This document shows, piece after piece, positions 14,118-21,581 of a stretch of DNA of 23,083 nt. The DNA comes from JBOGXF01 sp050694275 (lineage in GTDB: Bacteria > Actinomycetota > CADDZG01 > WHSQ01), in NCBI GenBank assembly GCA_050694275.1, contig JBOGXF010000186.1, forward strand, positions 1-23,083. Direction: 5' to 3'. The translations under genes and the position numbers were made by a program. Within the stretch, counting starts at the first letter, position 1. Each line of letters begins with the position of its first letter. Below the pieces are notes generated by a model. It saw nothing but the letters and a program-made list of their open reading frames with translations. It was not told where the DNA came from and did not search any database.

Positions 14118-14392
14118 CAGCCGCCGGCGACGGCGGGGATGATCGACACTCGCGCCCCGTCGGGAACCTCGGTCCTGAGACCTTGCAGAAACCGAACGTC
14201 CTCGTTGTTCAGATAGACGTTGACGAAACGACGGAGCTCGCCGGAGTCGTCGAGGAGGCGCTCCCTGAAACCCGGGTGAGAGGTCTCGAGCTGTTCGATG
14301 AGATCCGCAACGGTCGCGCCGGACGCCTCGATCTCGGGCGCCCCTTCGGTCAGGACGCGCAGTTGGGTTGGGATGCTGACCTTGATCGTCAC
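14114..14392 (-). CDS. ThiS/MoaD-like ubiquitin-fold sulfur carrier protein ending in GGC
   Basis: 92-aa beta-grasp protein of the MoaD/ThiS/CysO type (IKVSIPTQLRVLTEG, TVADLIEQLETSHPGFRERL, VNVYLNNEDVRFLQGL, VPDGARVSIIPAVAG). Such proteins carry sulfur as a C-terminal thiocarboxylate on Gly-Gly. Here the C-terminus is AVAGGC, so an extra cysteine masks the di-glycine. Related CysO/HcyS systems use a JAMM (Mec-type) protease to expose or release it. The ATG overlaps the stop of the upstream PLP enzyme gene (ATGA). The carrier may therefore serve that enzyme or a cysteine/homocysteine synthase elsewhere, rather than molybdopterin or thiamin synthesis. No E1-like or JAMM gene is in the window. 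Confidence 0.88.
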   Translation of the reverse strand: MTIKVSIPTQLRVLTEGAPEIEASGATVADLIEQLETSHPGFRERLLDDSGELRRFVNVYLNNEDVRFLQGLRTEVPDGARVSIIPAVAGGC

Positions 14393-15621
14393 GGCGAGAC
14401 CTCCTCCATGAGCGCCATGGCCCCTTCGATGGTGGGGCGGATGAGATGGGTCGGGGTGCTCCGACCCAAGGCTTCGAGAGTCTTCAATCCGATACCCGTG
14501 ATGAGAACGACGGTCTCTTGATCCGGGGCGATCGACCCCTCGCGCACGAGCCGCTCGAGGCTCGCGACCGTCACCCCACCAGCGGTTTCGGTGAACACTC
14601 CTTCAGTGCGCGCAAGCAAACGCATGCCTTCCGCGACCGAGTCTTCGGGCACGGCGACGATCCGACCGCCCGTCGCGCGGGCCTCCCTCAGCGCGTAGTA
14701 GCCGTCGGCAGGGTTCCCGATGGCAAGGGATTTCGCAATCGTCGAAGGCTTGACCGGTTGGACATCCTCAACACCCCGTTCGAACGCCGCCGCGACGGGA
14801 GAACAGCCTTCGGCTTGCGCGCCGTGGATCGCGACCGTCGGAGACTCGTCGGTCAGCCCGACCTTGTGTAGCTCCCTGAAGCCCTTGGCGATCTTGGTGA
14901 AGAGCGAGCCCGACGCGATCGGCACAACCACGGTCTCCGGGAACCGCCATCCGAGTTGTTCGGCGATCTCGAAGGCAAGCGTCTTGGATCCCTCCGAATA
15001 GTAGGGCCGCACGTTGACGTTCACGAAAGCCCATGGCTTCATTCCCGACAATTCTGCGCACAGCCGATTGACGTCGTCGTACGAGCCCTCGACTCCGATC
15101 ACCCGGCCCCCGTAGACGGTGGTCGCGCCGACCTTGCCGACCTCGAGATCTGAGGGAATGAAGACGACGCTTTCCATTCCCGCGGCGGCCGCGTGCGCGG
15201 CGACGGCGTTAGCGAGATTGCCGGTTGAAGCGCACGCCGCGACGTTGTAGCCGAACGACCGGGCCACGCTCAGTGCGACCGAAACGACACGGTCCTTGAA
15301 CGAATGCGTCGGGTTGCCGGTGTCGAGCTTGAGCCAGAGCTTCTTGAGGCCCAGCTCGGCCGCGAGGCGCGGTGCTTCTCGCAGGCGGGTGAACCCGGCG
15401 CCGATATCGACTCGGTGATCGTCGGGCGCCGGCAGCAGCGGCGCGTATCGCCACAAGGACTCGGGCCCGGAGGCAATCGACTCGCGGGTCACCGCGGTGG
15501 CGATCTCATCGTAGTCGTATGCGACCTCAAGGGGGCCGAAACAGAACTCGCACACATGCTGAGCCGCGACCGGATACTCCCGACCGCACTCCTTGCAGGA
15601 GAGCCCTCGCACGAACTTCAA
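14389..15621 (-). CDS. thrC: Threonine synthase-like PLP enzyme with N-terminal zinc ribbon
   Basis: 410 aa from the TTG at 15621. An N-terminal zinc ribbon (C9, C12, C24, C27; LSCKECGREYPVAAQHVCEFC) is followed by a fold-type II PLP domain. The PLP lysine is K109 in NPTHSFKDR; ASTGNLANAV is the phosphate/substrate loop; SGSLFTKIAKG and ETAGGVTVAS follow. This matches threonine synthase (phosphohomoserine to threonine). I prefer the TTG because GGAGG lies 9 nt upstream; two in-frame ATGs (15675, 15666) lack one and would add a non-family leader. Coupling with a sulfur carrier raises the alternative that it is a sulfhydrylase-like enzyme. Function call good, exact reaction less certain. Confidence 0.88.
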   Translation of the reverse strand: MKFVRGLSCKECGREYPVAAQHVCEFCFGPLEVAYDYDEIATAVTRESIASGPESLWRYAPLLPAPDDHRVDIGAGFTRLREAPRLAAELGLKKLWLKLDTGNPTHSFKDRVVSVALSVARSFGYNVAACASTGNLANAVAAHAAAAGMESVVFIPSDLEVGKVGATTVYGGRVIGVEGSYDDVNRLCAELSGMKPWAFVNVNVRPYYSEGSKTLAFEIAEQLGWRFPETVVVPIASGSLFTKIAKGFRELHKVGLTDESPTVAIHGAQAEGCSPVAAAFERGVEDVQPVKPSTIAKSLAIGNPADGYYALREARATGGRIVAVPEDSVAEGMRLLARTEGVFTETAGGVTVASLERLVREGSIAPDQETVVLITGIGLKTLEALGRSTPTHLIRPTIEGAMALMEEVSP

Positions 15622-15694
15622 AACCGTCTGCCTCCGACTCGATGGAAGTCCCTTTGGATAGCACATGAGAGGCATCGATTCGAACCGGCCGTGA

Positions 15695-16600
15695 CTAACC
15701 GAACAGGGCCGGAACGGAGTCACCCGCCCCGAACAGGTAAAGCGTCCCGAGAACGAGGCTGAAGACGGCGGTCAGGACGGCAACGATCGCGTACACGGGG
15801 AAACTCCTGCCGGCGCGCAGAAACCCGTAGGTGGAGGCAAACGCGACGAGGCTGTTCGAGACCAGCAGCCCCACGAGAAAAGCGATGAGCAGCCCCACGC
15901 CCGCGACCCGACCGCCCACGCCGGCGGCGGTCAGAAACAACAGCACCTGGGTCGGAGTCTCGGCCCCGATGCCATGGATCATCCCGACGCCGAACGAGGT
16001 CACCGAGCCGTACTCGACGAATGGGTCTTCGGGCATGGGGGCCCGGTGGCTGTGTGGATGTCGATGCTTCTTTTGCTTCGTCATCACCGCGCGCTCCGCC
16101 CCGTGAAGGTGCGCCCGGTCGAGACCGTGTCCGTGAGGCTCATCGATCGGGTGATCGTGTTCGTGCACGATCTCGACCTCCTCGGTCGCCTCGGGATCGC
16201 GCCTCAGAAACCTGCGAAGCAACCACCTGATCCCGGAGAACATCAGCATCCACCTGCTTTGGAGACGAAAGTCGCGGCCGTGCCGTAGCGCGGAGACAAG
16301 GTAGACACCGAGAGCGATCAGCGTGACGCCGACCAGCCTCTCCATGAAGACGTCGACGCGGGAGGGAATCAGGTCGCCGAGCAGCACGGCAACGAGCCCC
16401 AATGCCATGACGACGGAGCCGTGTCCCAGCGCGTAAAAGGTTGCGAGGAGCATCGAGCGACGGCCCTGCTCCTGGGAGCCGGTGATGTCTGTGATCGCCG
16501 CGATGTGGTCCCAATCGATCCCGTGGCGCAGACCAAACACGAATGCGGTCGCGACGAGCCCGACTCGAAATCCCTCCTCCGCAACGACGGCGAGGACCAT
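15695..16600 (-). CDS. Nickel/cobalt transporter (NiCoT/NicO type)
   Basis: 301-aa inner-membrane metal importer or exporter with seven or so spans. The first signature is LRHGIDWDHIAAITD (variant of RHAxDADHI), then FYALGHGSVVMALGLV (variant of the LGHSTVV motif). The third region is GMIHGIGAETPTQVLLF. A histidine-rich cytoplasmic loop (about residues 145-185, EHDHPIDEPHGHG, HLHG and HRHPHSH) probably binds metal. The ATG at 16600 has AGGAGG about 11 nt upstream. Direction of transport and Ni versus Co cannot be decided. It lies between thrC and an AI-2E-family gene on the same strand; no nickel enzyme is in the window. Confidence 0.9.
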   Translation of the reverse strand: MVLAVVAEEGFRVGLVATAFVFGLRHGIDWDHIAAITDITGSQEQGRRSMLLATFYALGHGSVVMALGLVAVLLGDLIPSRVDVFMERLVGVTLIALGVYLVSALRHGRDFRLQSRWMLMFSGIRWLLRRFLRRDPEATEEVEIVHEHDHPIDEPHGHGLDRAHLHGAERAVMTKQKKHRHPHSHRAPMPEDPFVEYGSVTSFGVGMIHGIGAETPTQVLLFLTAAGVGGRVAGVGLLIAFLVGLLVSNSLVAFASTYGFLRAGRSFPVYAIVAVLTAVFSLVLGTLYLFGAGDSVPALFG

Positions 16601-16643
16601 CTACCCGCAGGCCTCCTCTCGGCAGCCAACAGCCTAGCGGTCG

Positions 16644-17879
16644 CTATGGTTCCTCGTCGGACGAAGGCGAAGAGGCATCGGGGACGACCGGCGGCGCGGC
16701 CCCGCCGTGAAGGGTGCTCGCGTACGGCGTCGCCTGCGCGCCCAGAACGCGGGTCTGCCACAAGTGTCCGAGGAGAAGCTTCGCCACCGCGACGGCCGGA
16801 ACGCCGAGGAGGACGCCCCAGAACCCGGCGATGGTGCCCCCGGCGAGAAGTGCGAGGACGACGGTAGCGGGATGAAGCTGGACGGTCCGCTTCATCACCA
16901 TGGGGCTCACGAAGTGATTGTCGATTTGCTGAACGATCAAGGCGACGATCACGGCCTGGAAGCCGAGACCGAAGCCCTCGGTGACGGTCCCCACGAGGAG
17001 CCCCAGACCACCACCGATGAAGGGACCCACCAACGGGATGAGATTGGTGAACCCGGCGATGGCGCCGATGACCAGCCAGAAGGGCAGGTCGATGATCCAG
17101 AACCCGATGCTGGCAAGGACCCCCACGAGTAATGCCACCAGGAGCTGCCCGCGGAAGAAGCCGCCGACCGCTCGGCCGATCTTGGAGCCGAGGTCGGCGA
17201 TCTCCTGTCGATGCGTCTCCGGTACCAGGTTGAGGAAGTCGCGCTGAAGCTGCGGAAGATCTATCAGGAGGTAGAGCGCGATGAGGGGGGCGAGAATGAA
17301 AACGAGCAAACCTTCGAGCACGCTGAAGCCGATCTCGGTGATTCGACTCGCCTGGGCGGTCAGCTGCTCCCGAAACCGCTTGATGACTTCATCGCAGCGC
17401 GCCGGAGAGGGCGAGTCGCGCGCACTTACCTCGTCTGCGTCGAGCAGACAAGAAACCGGCGTGGTGTTGATCTCCAGGCCGAACCTGTCCTCGATCGATT
17501 GGGCGGTGTCCTGAACGAAGGTCGCGGTGTCGGCGCGGAACTCGGGCCACTCATCGGCGAATTGCTCCACCTGACGTGAGACGAACGGGATGAGGGCAAT
17601 GATCAGAAGGGTCAAGCCGCCGAGCACCACCACATATGTGCCGATCGCGCCGAGCGCCCGCGGGAGACCTTTCGAGTGAAGCCAACTCACCAACGGGTTT
17701 AGCAGATAGATGATGAGCAGAGCGAGCGCCAGTGGCGGCAGGATGACGCGAACCTTGAGCAGCAGCCAGAACAAGATGCCGGCGAGAATCAGTATCCCGA
17801 TGATCGACCACGCCGCGATCCCCACGCGGCGCAGCCGCTCACTCGCGGGAAGCCGGGGATGTCCTGGGGAAGTTGCCAC
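16644..17879 (-). CDS. AI-2E family transporter (putative permease)
   Basis: 411-aa polytopic membrane protein of the AI-2E/PerM family. Hydrophobic segments occur at about residues 20-60, 85-100, 190-215 and 245-340, with the family-typical stretches LPPLALALLIIYLLNPLVSWL, LAPLIALYLLIDLPQL and ITEIGFSVLEGLLVFILA, then FTNLIPLVGPFIGGG. The soluble loop between spans contains an insertion with two cysteines (CLLDADEVSARDSPSPARC) that could form a disulfide. The C-terminus is a disordered Pro/Ser tail. The GTG at 17879 has no ribosome-binding site, but GATACT (17891-17886) ends 6 nt upstream, so a leaderless transcript is likely. Substrate unknown; members include Na+/H+ antiporters as well as AI-2 exporters. 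Confidence 0.88.
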   Translation of the reverse strand: MATSPGHPRLPASERLRRVGIAAWSIIGILILAGILFWLLLKVRVILPPLALALLIIYLLNPLVSWLHSKGLPRALGAIGTYVVVLGGLTLLIIALIPFVSRQVEQFADEWPEFRADTATFVQDTAQSIEDRFGLEINTTPVSCLLDADEVSARDSPSPARCDEVIKRFREQLTAQASRITEIGFSVLEGLLVFILAPLIALYLLIDLPQLQRDFLNLVPETHRQEIADLGSKIGRAVGGFFRGQLLVALLVGVLASIGFWIIDLPFWLVIGAIAGFTNLIPLVGPFIGGGLGLLVGTVTEGFGLGFQAVIVALIVQQIDNHFVSPMVMKRTVQLHPATVVLALLAGGTIAGFWGVLLGVPAVAVAKLLLGHLWQTRVLGAQATPYASTLHGGAAPPVVPDASSPSSDEEP

Positions 17880-17938
17880 GTGAGCAGTATCCCCCGGAGG
17901 CCCGGCTCAGAAGCGAATCGTTAAGGGGGCCGCGGGAC

Positions 17939-19102
17939 CTAAAGCGGCCGCTGGCGCAGGAGCCCTCGCCCTCTGGCTTCTTCCTGGTAATGACGGGCCA
18001 GCACTTGCGCAACCGCGCGCGCGATGGCGTCGGCGGGATCGCTCTGGATGTCCGGCTCGCCCATGCGCTGAATGAGCCCGACGGCCGCCGTGACTCCGTG
18101 ACGACGAAGCTCGCGCGGCTCGAGCAGCAACTCGCCCGCAACGGCAAAGCACGGCACTTTTGCCCGACGGGAGCGATCCGCGATCGCGATTGGTGCCTTT
18201 CCCGCCAGACTCTGCTCGTCGAGCCTTCCTTCCCCGGTGATCACCAGGTCGGCGCCTGCGATTGCCTCGTCCAACCCGATCGCATCGGACACGATGTCAA
18301 AGCCCACGCCCAAAGAGCCGCCGAAGAACGCGACGAGGCCCGCTCCCATACCACCACCCGCGCCGCTACCGGCCAGCGATTCCACGCTGACGCCCAGATC
18401 GGCCTCGATTCGAGTCACGAGCTTTTCGAGACCCTCTTCAAGGATTCCCACCTGCTCCTCGGTTGCTCCCTTTTGCCGGGCGAAGACGCGAGCCGCCCCT
18501 CGCTCACCGAGCAGGGGGTTGTCCACGTCACACAGGCCGACGATCTTGCGCCCCGATGTGATGTCGACCGAGTCGCCTTCGATCCGATGCAGATCACCCA
18601 AAGAGCCACCACCGAGAGGTAAGTCCTTGCCGCGCTCGTCGAGAAACCTCCACCCGATGGCCGTCGCGGCCCCGGTGCCCACATCCGTCGACGCACTGCC
18701 GCCGATGCCGACAAAGATGTCGCCCGAGCCTTCGCTCGAGAGCGCTGCCCGGATCAGCTCTCCGGTCCCACGGGACGATGCGCGCAGGGCGTCTCTCTTC
18801 TCTTCCGGGATGAGCGCAAGCCCGGAGGCCGTCGCCATCTCGATTCCAAGACGCCCGTCGGACAGAAAGGCAAGCGGCGCGCGCGTCACGTCGCCGAGAG
18901 GGCCGGTGACCTCGATCTGCTTCTCGACCCCCCCTTTCGCGGTAAGAAGCGCTGCGAGCGTTCCGTCCCCTCCGTCGGCTGCAGGGCGCAACTGAAACGA
19001 AGCGTCGGGAAAGACTTGACGCGCGCCGCGCGCCATCGCTTCGGCCACCGCCGGTGCATCAATGCTGCCCTTGAACTTGTCGGGCGCGATAACGATGTGC
19101 AT
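17939..19102 (-). CDS. glxK: Glycerate kinase (GarK/GlxK family)
   Basis: 387-aa kinase phosphorylating glycerate (usually to 2-phosphoglycerate) for entry into lower glycolysis. Family motifs are the N-terminal IVIAPDKFKGS, the segment RPAADGGDGTLAALL (about residues 39-53), GGSASTDVGTGAATAIGWRF, SGAGGGMGAGLVAFFGG and the C-terminal GADLVITGEGRLDEQS. Length is normal. The ATG at 19102 begins only 8 bp from a 165-bp palindromic element that fills the gap to the divergent trehalose-phosphate synthase gene. Only a weak purine run (AAGG) precedes it. It may be followed on the same transcript by the AI-2E-family gene 59 bp downstream, although that gene seems to have its own promoter. Confidence 0.94.
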   Translation of the reverse strand: MHIVIAPDKFKGSIDAPAVAEAMARGARQVFPDASFQLRPAADGGDGTLAALLTAKGGVEKQIEVTGPLGDVTRAPLAFLSDGRLGIEMATASGLALIPEEKRDALRASSRGTGELIRAALSSEGSGDIFVGIGGSASTDVGTGAATAIGWRFLDERGKDLPLGGGSLGDLHRIEGDSVDITSGRKIVGLCDVDNPLLGERGAARVFARQKGATEEQVGILEEGLEKLVTRIEADLGVSVESLAGSGAGGGMGAGLVAFFGGSLGVGFDIVSDAIGLDEAIAGADLVITGEGRLDEQSLAGKAPIAIADRSRRAKVPCFAVAGELLLEPRELRRHGVTAAVGLIQRMGEPDIQSDPADAIARAVAQVLARHYQEEARGRGLLRQRPL

Positions 19103-19109
19103 GGCCTTA

Positions 19110-19274
19110 GTGGGCCGTCCAGCAACAACTCGCTGGTTTTGGCGGCGAAAAGCTGGCGCCTCGCGGCGTTCTCAGTCGCCGCCGCACGGCTTCGCGAGTG
19201 CGCCGACTCCCTGCGGCCTTGCGATGCTTGCTTTTCACTCGCCAAAACCTACCTCTCGTCACTGGACGGCCCAC
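19110..19274. repeat. 165-bp intergenic palindromic element with terminal inverted repeats (MITE-like)
   Basis: The ends are perfect 13-bp inverted repeats, GTGGGCCGTCCAG (19110-19122) and its complement (19262-19274). Moving inward, both sides have a 12-nt unmatched spacer. A matched 10-mer follows, GGTTTTGGCG (19135-19144) with CGCCAAAACC (19240-19249), then a matched 7-mer, GAAAAGC (19147-19153) with GCTTTTC (19230-19236). The centre folds further (AGTCG/CGACT with GCAC/GTGC, about 19174-19208). The whole can form one long interrupted hairpin. No protein is encoded. It lies between two divergent genes, where a terminator would make no sense, so a non-autonomous mobile element, structured RNA or regulatory cruciform are the options. 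Confidence 0.75.
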
Positions 19275-19277
19275 ATT

Positions 19278-19283
19278 TAGGAT
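19278..19283 (+). promoter_or_regulatory. -10 box for the trehalose-phosphate synthase gene
   Basis: TAGGAT ends 6 nt before the GTG at 19290, the same leaderless geometry as other genes here. It begins 3 bp after the palindromic element, so any -35 lies inside that element; none resembling TTGACA is seen. Confidence 0.5.
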
Positions 19284-19289
19284 ACTGGC

Positions 19290-20756
19290 GTGACGGGTGA
19301 TCTCAGCGTCGTGCTCGCCTCCAACCGCGGCCCGGTCTCCTTCGTCAGGACGAGCGAGGGCTTCGAGATCGTGCGCGGGGCCGGAGGACTTGCCGGCGCG
19401 CTCGATCCGGTCGCACGCCGCCTCGGAGCAGACGCGGTGTGGATCGCGGCGGCGACATCGGACGCCGACCGAGCCGCGCTGCGTGCGGGTGCCGCGGACG
19501 GGCTGGAAAACCAGCTCGGTTATCCGGTTTATCTCCTCGACATCGACGAAGACACTTATGCCCGCTACTACGACGAGGTGTCGAATCGGATGCTCTGGTT
19601 CGCGAATCATTGCCTGTGGGATGAGCTGGACATCCCTCCATTCGGCGAGAAAGAAGCCGCCGCGTGGCGTGACGCTTACGTCCCGGTCAACGAACGCTTC
19701 GCGGCGGCGATACTCGAAACCGCCGACCCCGGATCGGTCGTCTTGCTGCAGGACTATCACCTTTCGGTCGCGCCGGGCGTGTTGAGGCAGGCGAGGCCGG
19801 AGCAACAGATCTTTCATTTCACGCACTCCTCGTTCTGCGCAGCGGGGTTGGAAAGGCTGCCCGAATCCATGGCGACGGGCGTAGTGGAAGGAATGCTCGG
19901 CGCCGATCTTGTCGGCTTCCATACGCGGGCGTGGGCCGAGGAGTTCCTCACGGCATGCGAGATGCTCGGACACCGCGTGAATCGGGAGGAGGGAAGGGTC
20001 GATCGCGGCGAGCGCACGACCTGGGTGCGCTCGTATCCGATCTCCGTCGACGCGGGGGAGCTGAGGAAGCGCGCCGCGGCCATCGCGGCCCAAAGCTGGG
20101 TCGACCGATTCTCCGCAAGCGCCGAGATCCTGATCGTTCGAGCCGATCGCACGGAACCTTCGAAGAACATCCTGAGGGGATTCGAAGCTTTCGGCACTCT
20201 TCTCGACCGGCGCGAAGACCTGCAAGGGAAAACGCGATTCATCGCGTGCCTCTATCCATCGCGCCAGTCGATGGGCGAATACCGCTCCTATGCGGATCTC
20301 ATTGAGCGCACAGCCGCCGAGATCAACTCCCGTCACCCGGGCTCTATCGATCTCTACATGGAGGACGACTTCGACCGGACTCTCGGGGCGCTTCGGGTCT
20401 ACGACCTCTTGCTCGTCAACTCGATCATGGACGGCATGAATCTCGTATCAAAGGAGGGCTCGGTCATCAACGAGCGGGCCGGGGTCATCGTGTTGTCGAC
20501 CCGAGCCGGTTCGTACGAAGAGCTGGGCGATCAGGTGTTCGAGATAGCCGATCCACTCGATGTCGAAGAGACCGCAGCGGCCATGGAAAGCGCACTTGCT
20601 CTTTCGCCCGCGGAACGAACCAGTCGCGCCGAGGAGCTGCGGGCGCGGGTCGAGGGACGAACCCCGGAAGATTGGATCGAAACGCAGCTCGACGACCTCG
20701 TCGCGCTGCGCGAGAAGGGCGAGCCGGTCACGCCGCCCACGCGCGCTACCGGGTGA
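19290..20756 (+). CDS. otsA: GT20 glycosyltransferase, trehalose-6-phosphate synthase-like
   Basis: 488-aa retaining glycosyltransferase expected to join glucose from a nucleotide sugar to glucose-6-phosphate. Recognisable OtsA elements are SNRGPVSF (R13), VWIA, SNRMLWFANHCLW, the LQDYHL loop (D155), GADLVGFHT, DRTEPSKNILRGF (R287 and K292 matching E. coli R262 and K267) and VNSIMDGMNLVSKEG. Two positions differ from the classical enzyme. The HIPFP-type loop is replaced by THSSFCAAGLERLPES, and the usual D in DRLDPSKN is E289. The GTG start is leaderless. The gene converges on the phosphatase gene otsB with an 11-bp overlap, supporting a two-step trehalose pathway. A related acceptor cannot be excluded. 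Confidence 0.88.
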   Translation: MTGDLSVVLASNRGPVSFVRTSEGFEIVRGAGGLAGALDPVARRLGADAVWIAAATSDADRAALRAGAADGLENQLGYPVYLLDIDEDTYARYYDEVSNRMLWFANHCLWDELDIPPFGEKEAAAWRDAYVPVNERFAAAILETADPGSVVLLQDYHLSVAPGVLRQARPEQQIFHFTHSSFCAAGLERLPESMATGVVEGMLGADLVGFHTRAWAEEFLTACEMLGHRVNREEGRVDRGERTTWVRSYPISVDAGELRKRAAAIAAQSWVDRFSASAEILIVRADRTEPSKNILRGFEAFGTLLDRREDLQGKTRFIACLYPSRQSMGEYRSYADLIERTAAEINSRHPGSIDLYMEDDFDRTLGALRVYDLLLVNSIMDGMNLVSKEGSVINERAGVIVLSTRAGSYEELGDQVFEIADPLDVEETAAAMESALALSPAERTSRAEELRARVEGRTPEDWIETQLDDLVALREKGEPVTPPTRATG

Positions 20757-21531
20757 GGCCCTTCAGGAAGCCAAGGACCCCCCGCGGCCCGTCCACGACG
20801 ATGTCGGCTCGGGCGAGGAGCTCCTCGGGGGCCTCGGCGGACCTCACCGCCACCCGGAGAGTCGCAACGCCCTCGGCTTCGAGTCGGTCGAGGGCGTCGA
20901 ACGCGGGAAGGTCGACGAGGTCGTCCCCAACGAAGGCTGCCCCCCGGAGCCCGGCCTCGCGCGCGCGGTCGATGACGACGGATGCCTTGGAGAGCTCCAC
21001 GGGAGGCCGCAGCTCGTAGGTGAGCCGCCCTCCCGCGCGCACGAGCCCGTAGTGATCGGCGAGGCGCCGGGCGATCGCGTCGAGCTCTCTGCGCGCCCTC
21101 TCGACGTCCAGAGCGGTGCGGAAGTGGAGCCCGAGGGCGATCTGCTTGTCCTCGATGAGGATCCCATCGTCCCCCAGCTCGGCTACGAGCCGAGCGGCTT
21201 CCCGCTTCACCTTCGACATCAGCTCGCCATATTCAGCAGCGCGATCTGACAGTTCCACGCGCCCTTCGGTCGTTCGTTGCGCCCCGTGCACGCCCCATAT
21301 CTCCACCGCCGAGCCGAGCCAGTCGAGCAGCTCGTGTGCCGAGCGCCCGGAAACCACCGCGACGACCGCGTAGCTGCGCGACAACCCGCTCAGTGCCTTG
21401 GCGACCCCTTCGATAGGACGTGCGTCTGAGGGAATCGAAACGATTTCCGACAGGGTGCCGTCGAAATCGAGGAACAACCCGGCCGCGGCCGGATCGACGG
21501 CCTCGAATGCGGAAGGTCGGTTGCCGGCCAC
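20746..21531 (-). CDS. otsB: Trehalose-6-phosphate phosphatase
   Basis: 261-aa HAD-superfamily phosphatase with a cap domain, predicted to dephosphorylate trehalose-6-phosphate made by the facing gene. The nucleophile motif is LFLDFDGTL (D22, D24); VAVVSGRS is motif II; GVHG and ELRPPVELSKASVV are trehalose-phosphatase signatures containing the motif III lysine; FVGDDLVDLPAF is motif IV. Length is normal. The GTG at 21531 has no ribosome-binding site, but TACTCT (21544-21539) ends 7 nt upstream, so it is probably leaderless. It is unusual that otsA and otsB are convergent and overlapping rather than in one operon. Confidence 0.93.
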   Translation of the reverse strand: MAGNRPSAFEAVDPAAAGLFLDFDGTLSEIVSIPSDARPIEGVAKALSGLSRSYAVVAVVSGRSAHELLDWLGSAVEIWGVHGAQRTTEGRVELSDRAAEYGELMSKVKREAARLVAELGDDGILIEDKQIALGLHFRTALDVERARRELDAIARRLADHYGLVRAGGRLTYELRPPVELSKASVVIDRAREAGLRGAAFVGDDLVDLPAFDALDRLEAEGVATLRVAVRSAEAPEELLARADIVVDGPRGVLGFLKGLTR

Positions 21532-21538
21532 GTCCGAG

Positions 21539-21574
21539 AGAGTAAAGGGCCCTAAGGGTCGTCACTTCTACACT
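21539..21574. promoter_or_regulatory. Divergent -10 boxes for otsB and the lipoprotein gene
   Basis: On minus, TACTCT (21544-21539) ends 7 nt before the otsB GTG. On plus, TACACT (21569-21574) ends 7 nt before the ATG at 21582. The intergenic gap is only 50 bp, so the two promoters occupy overlapping DNA and cannot easily be used at the same time. No clear -35 boxes are seen. Confidence 0.5.
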
Positions 21575-21581
21575 GTCGGGA

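Noticed and set aside
19107..20336. Minus-strand open frame of 409 codons opposite otsA
   Set aside because: Antisense to a clear GT20 gene and running into the palindromic element; composition typical of a GC shadow.
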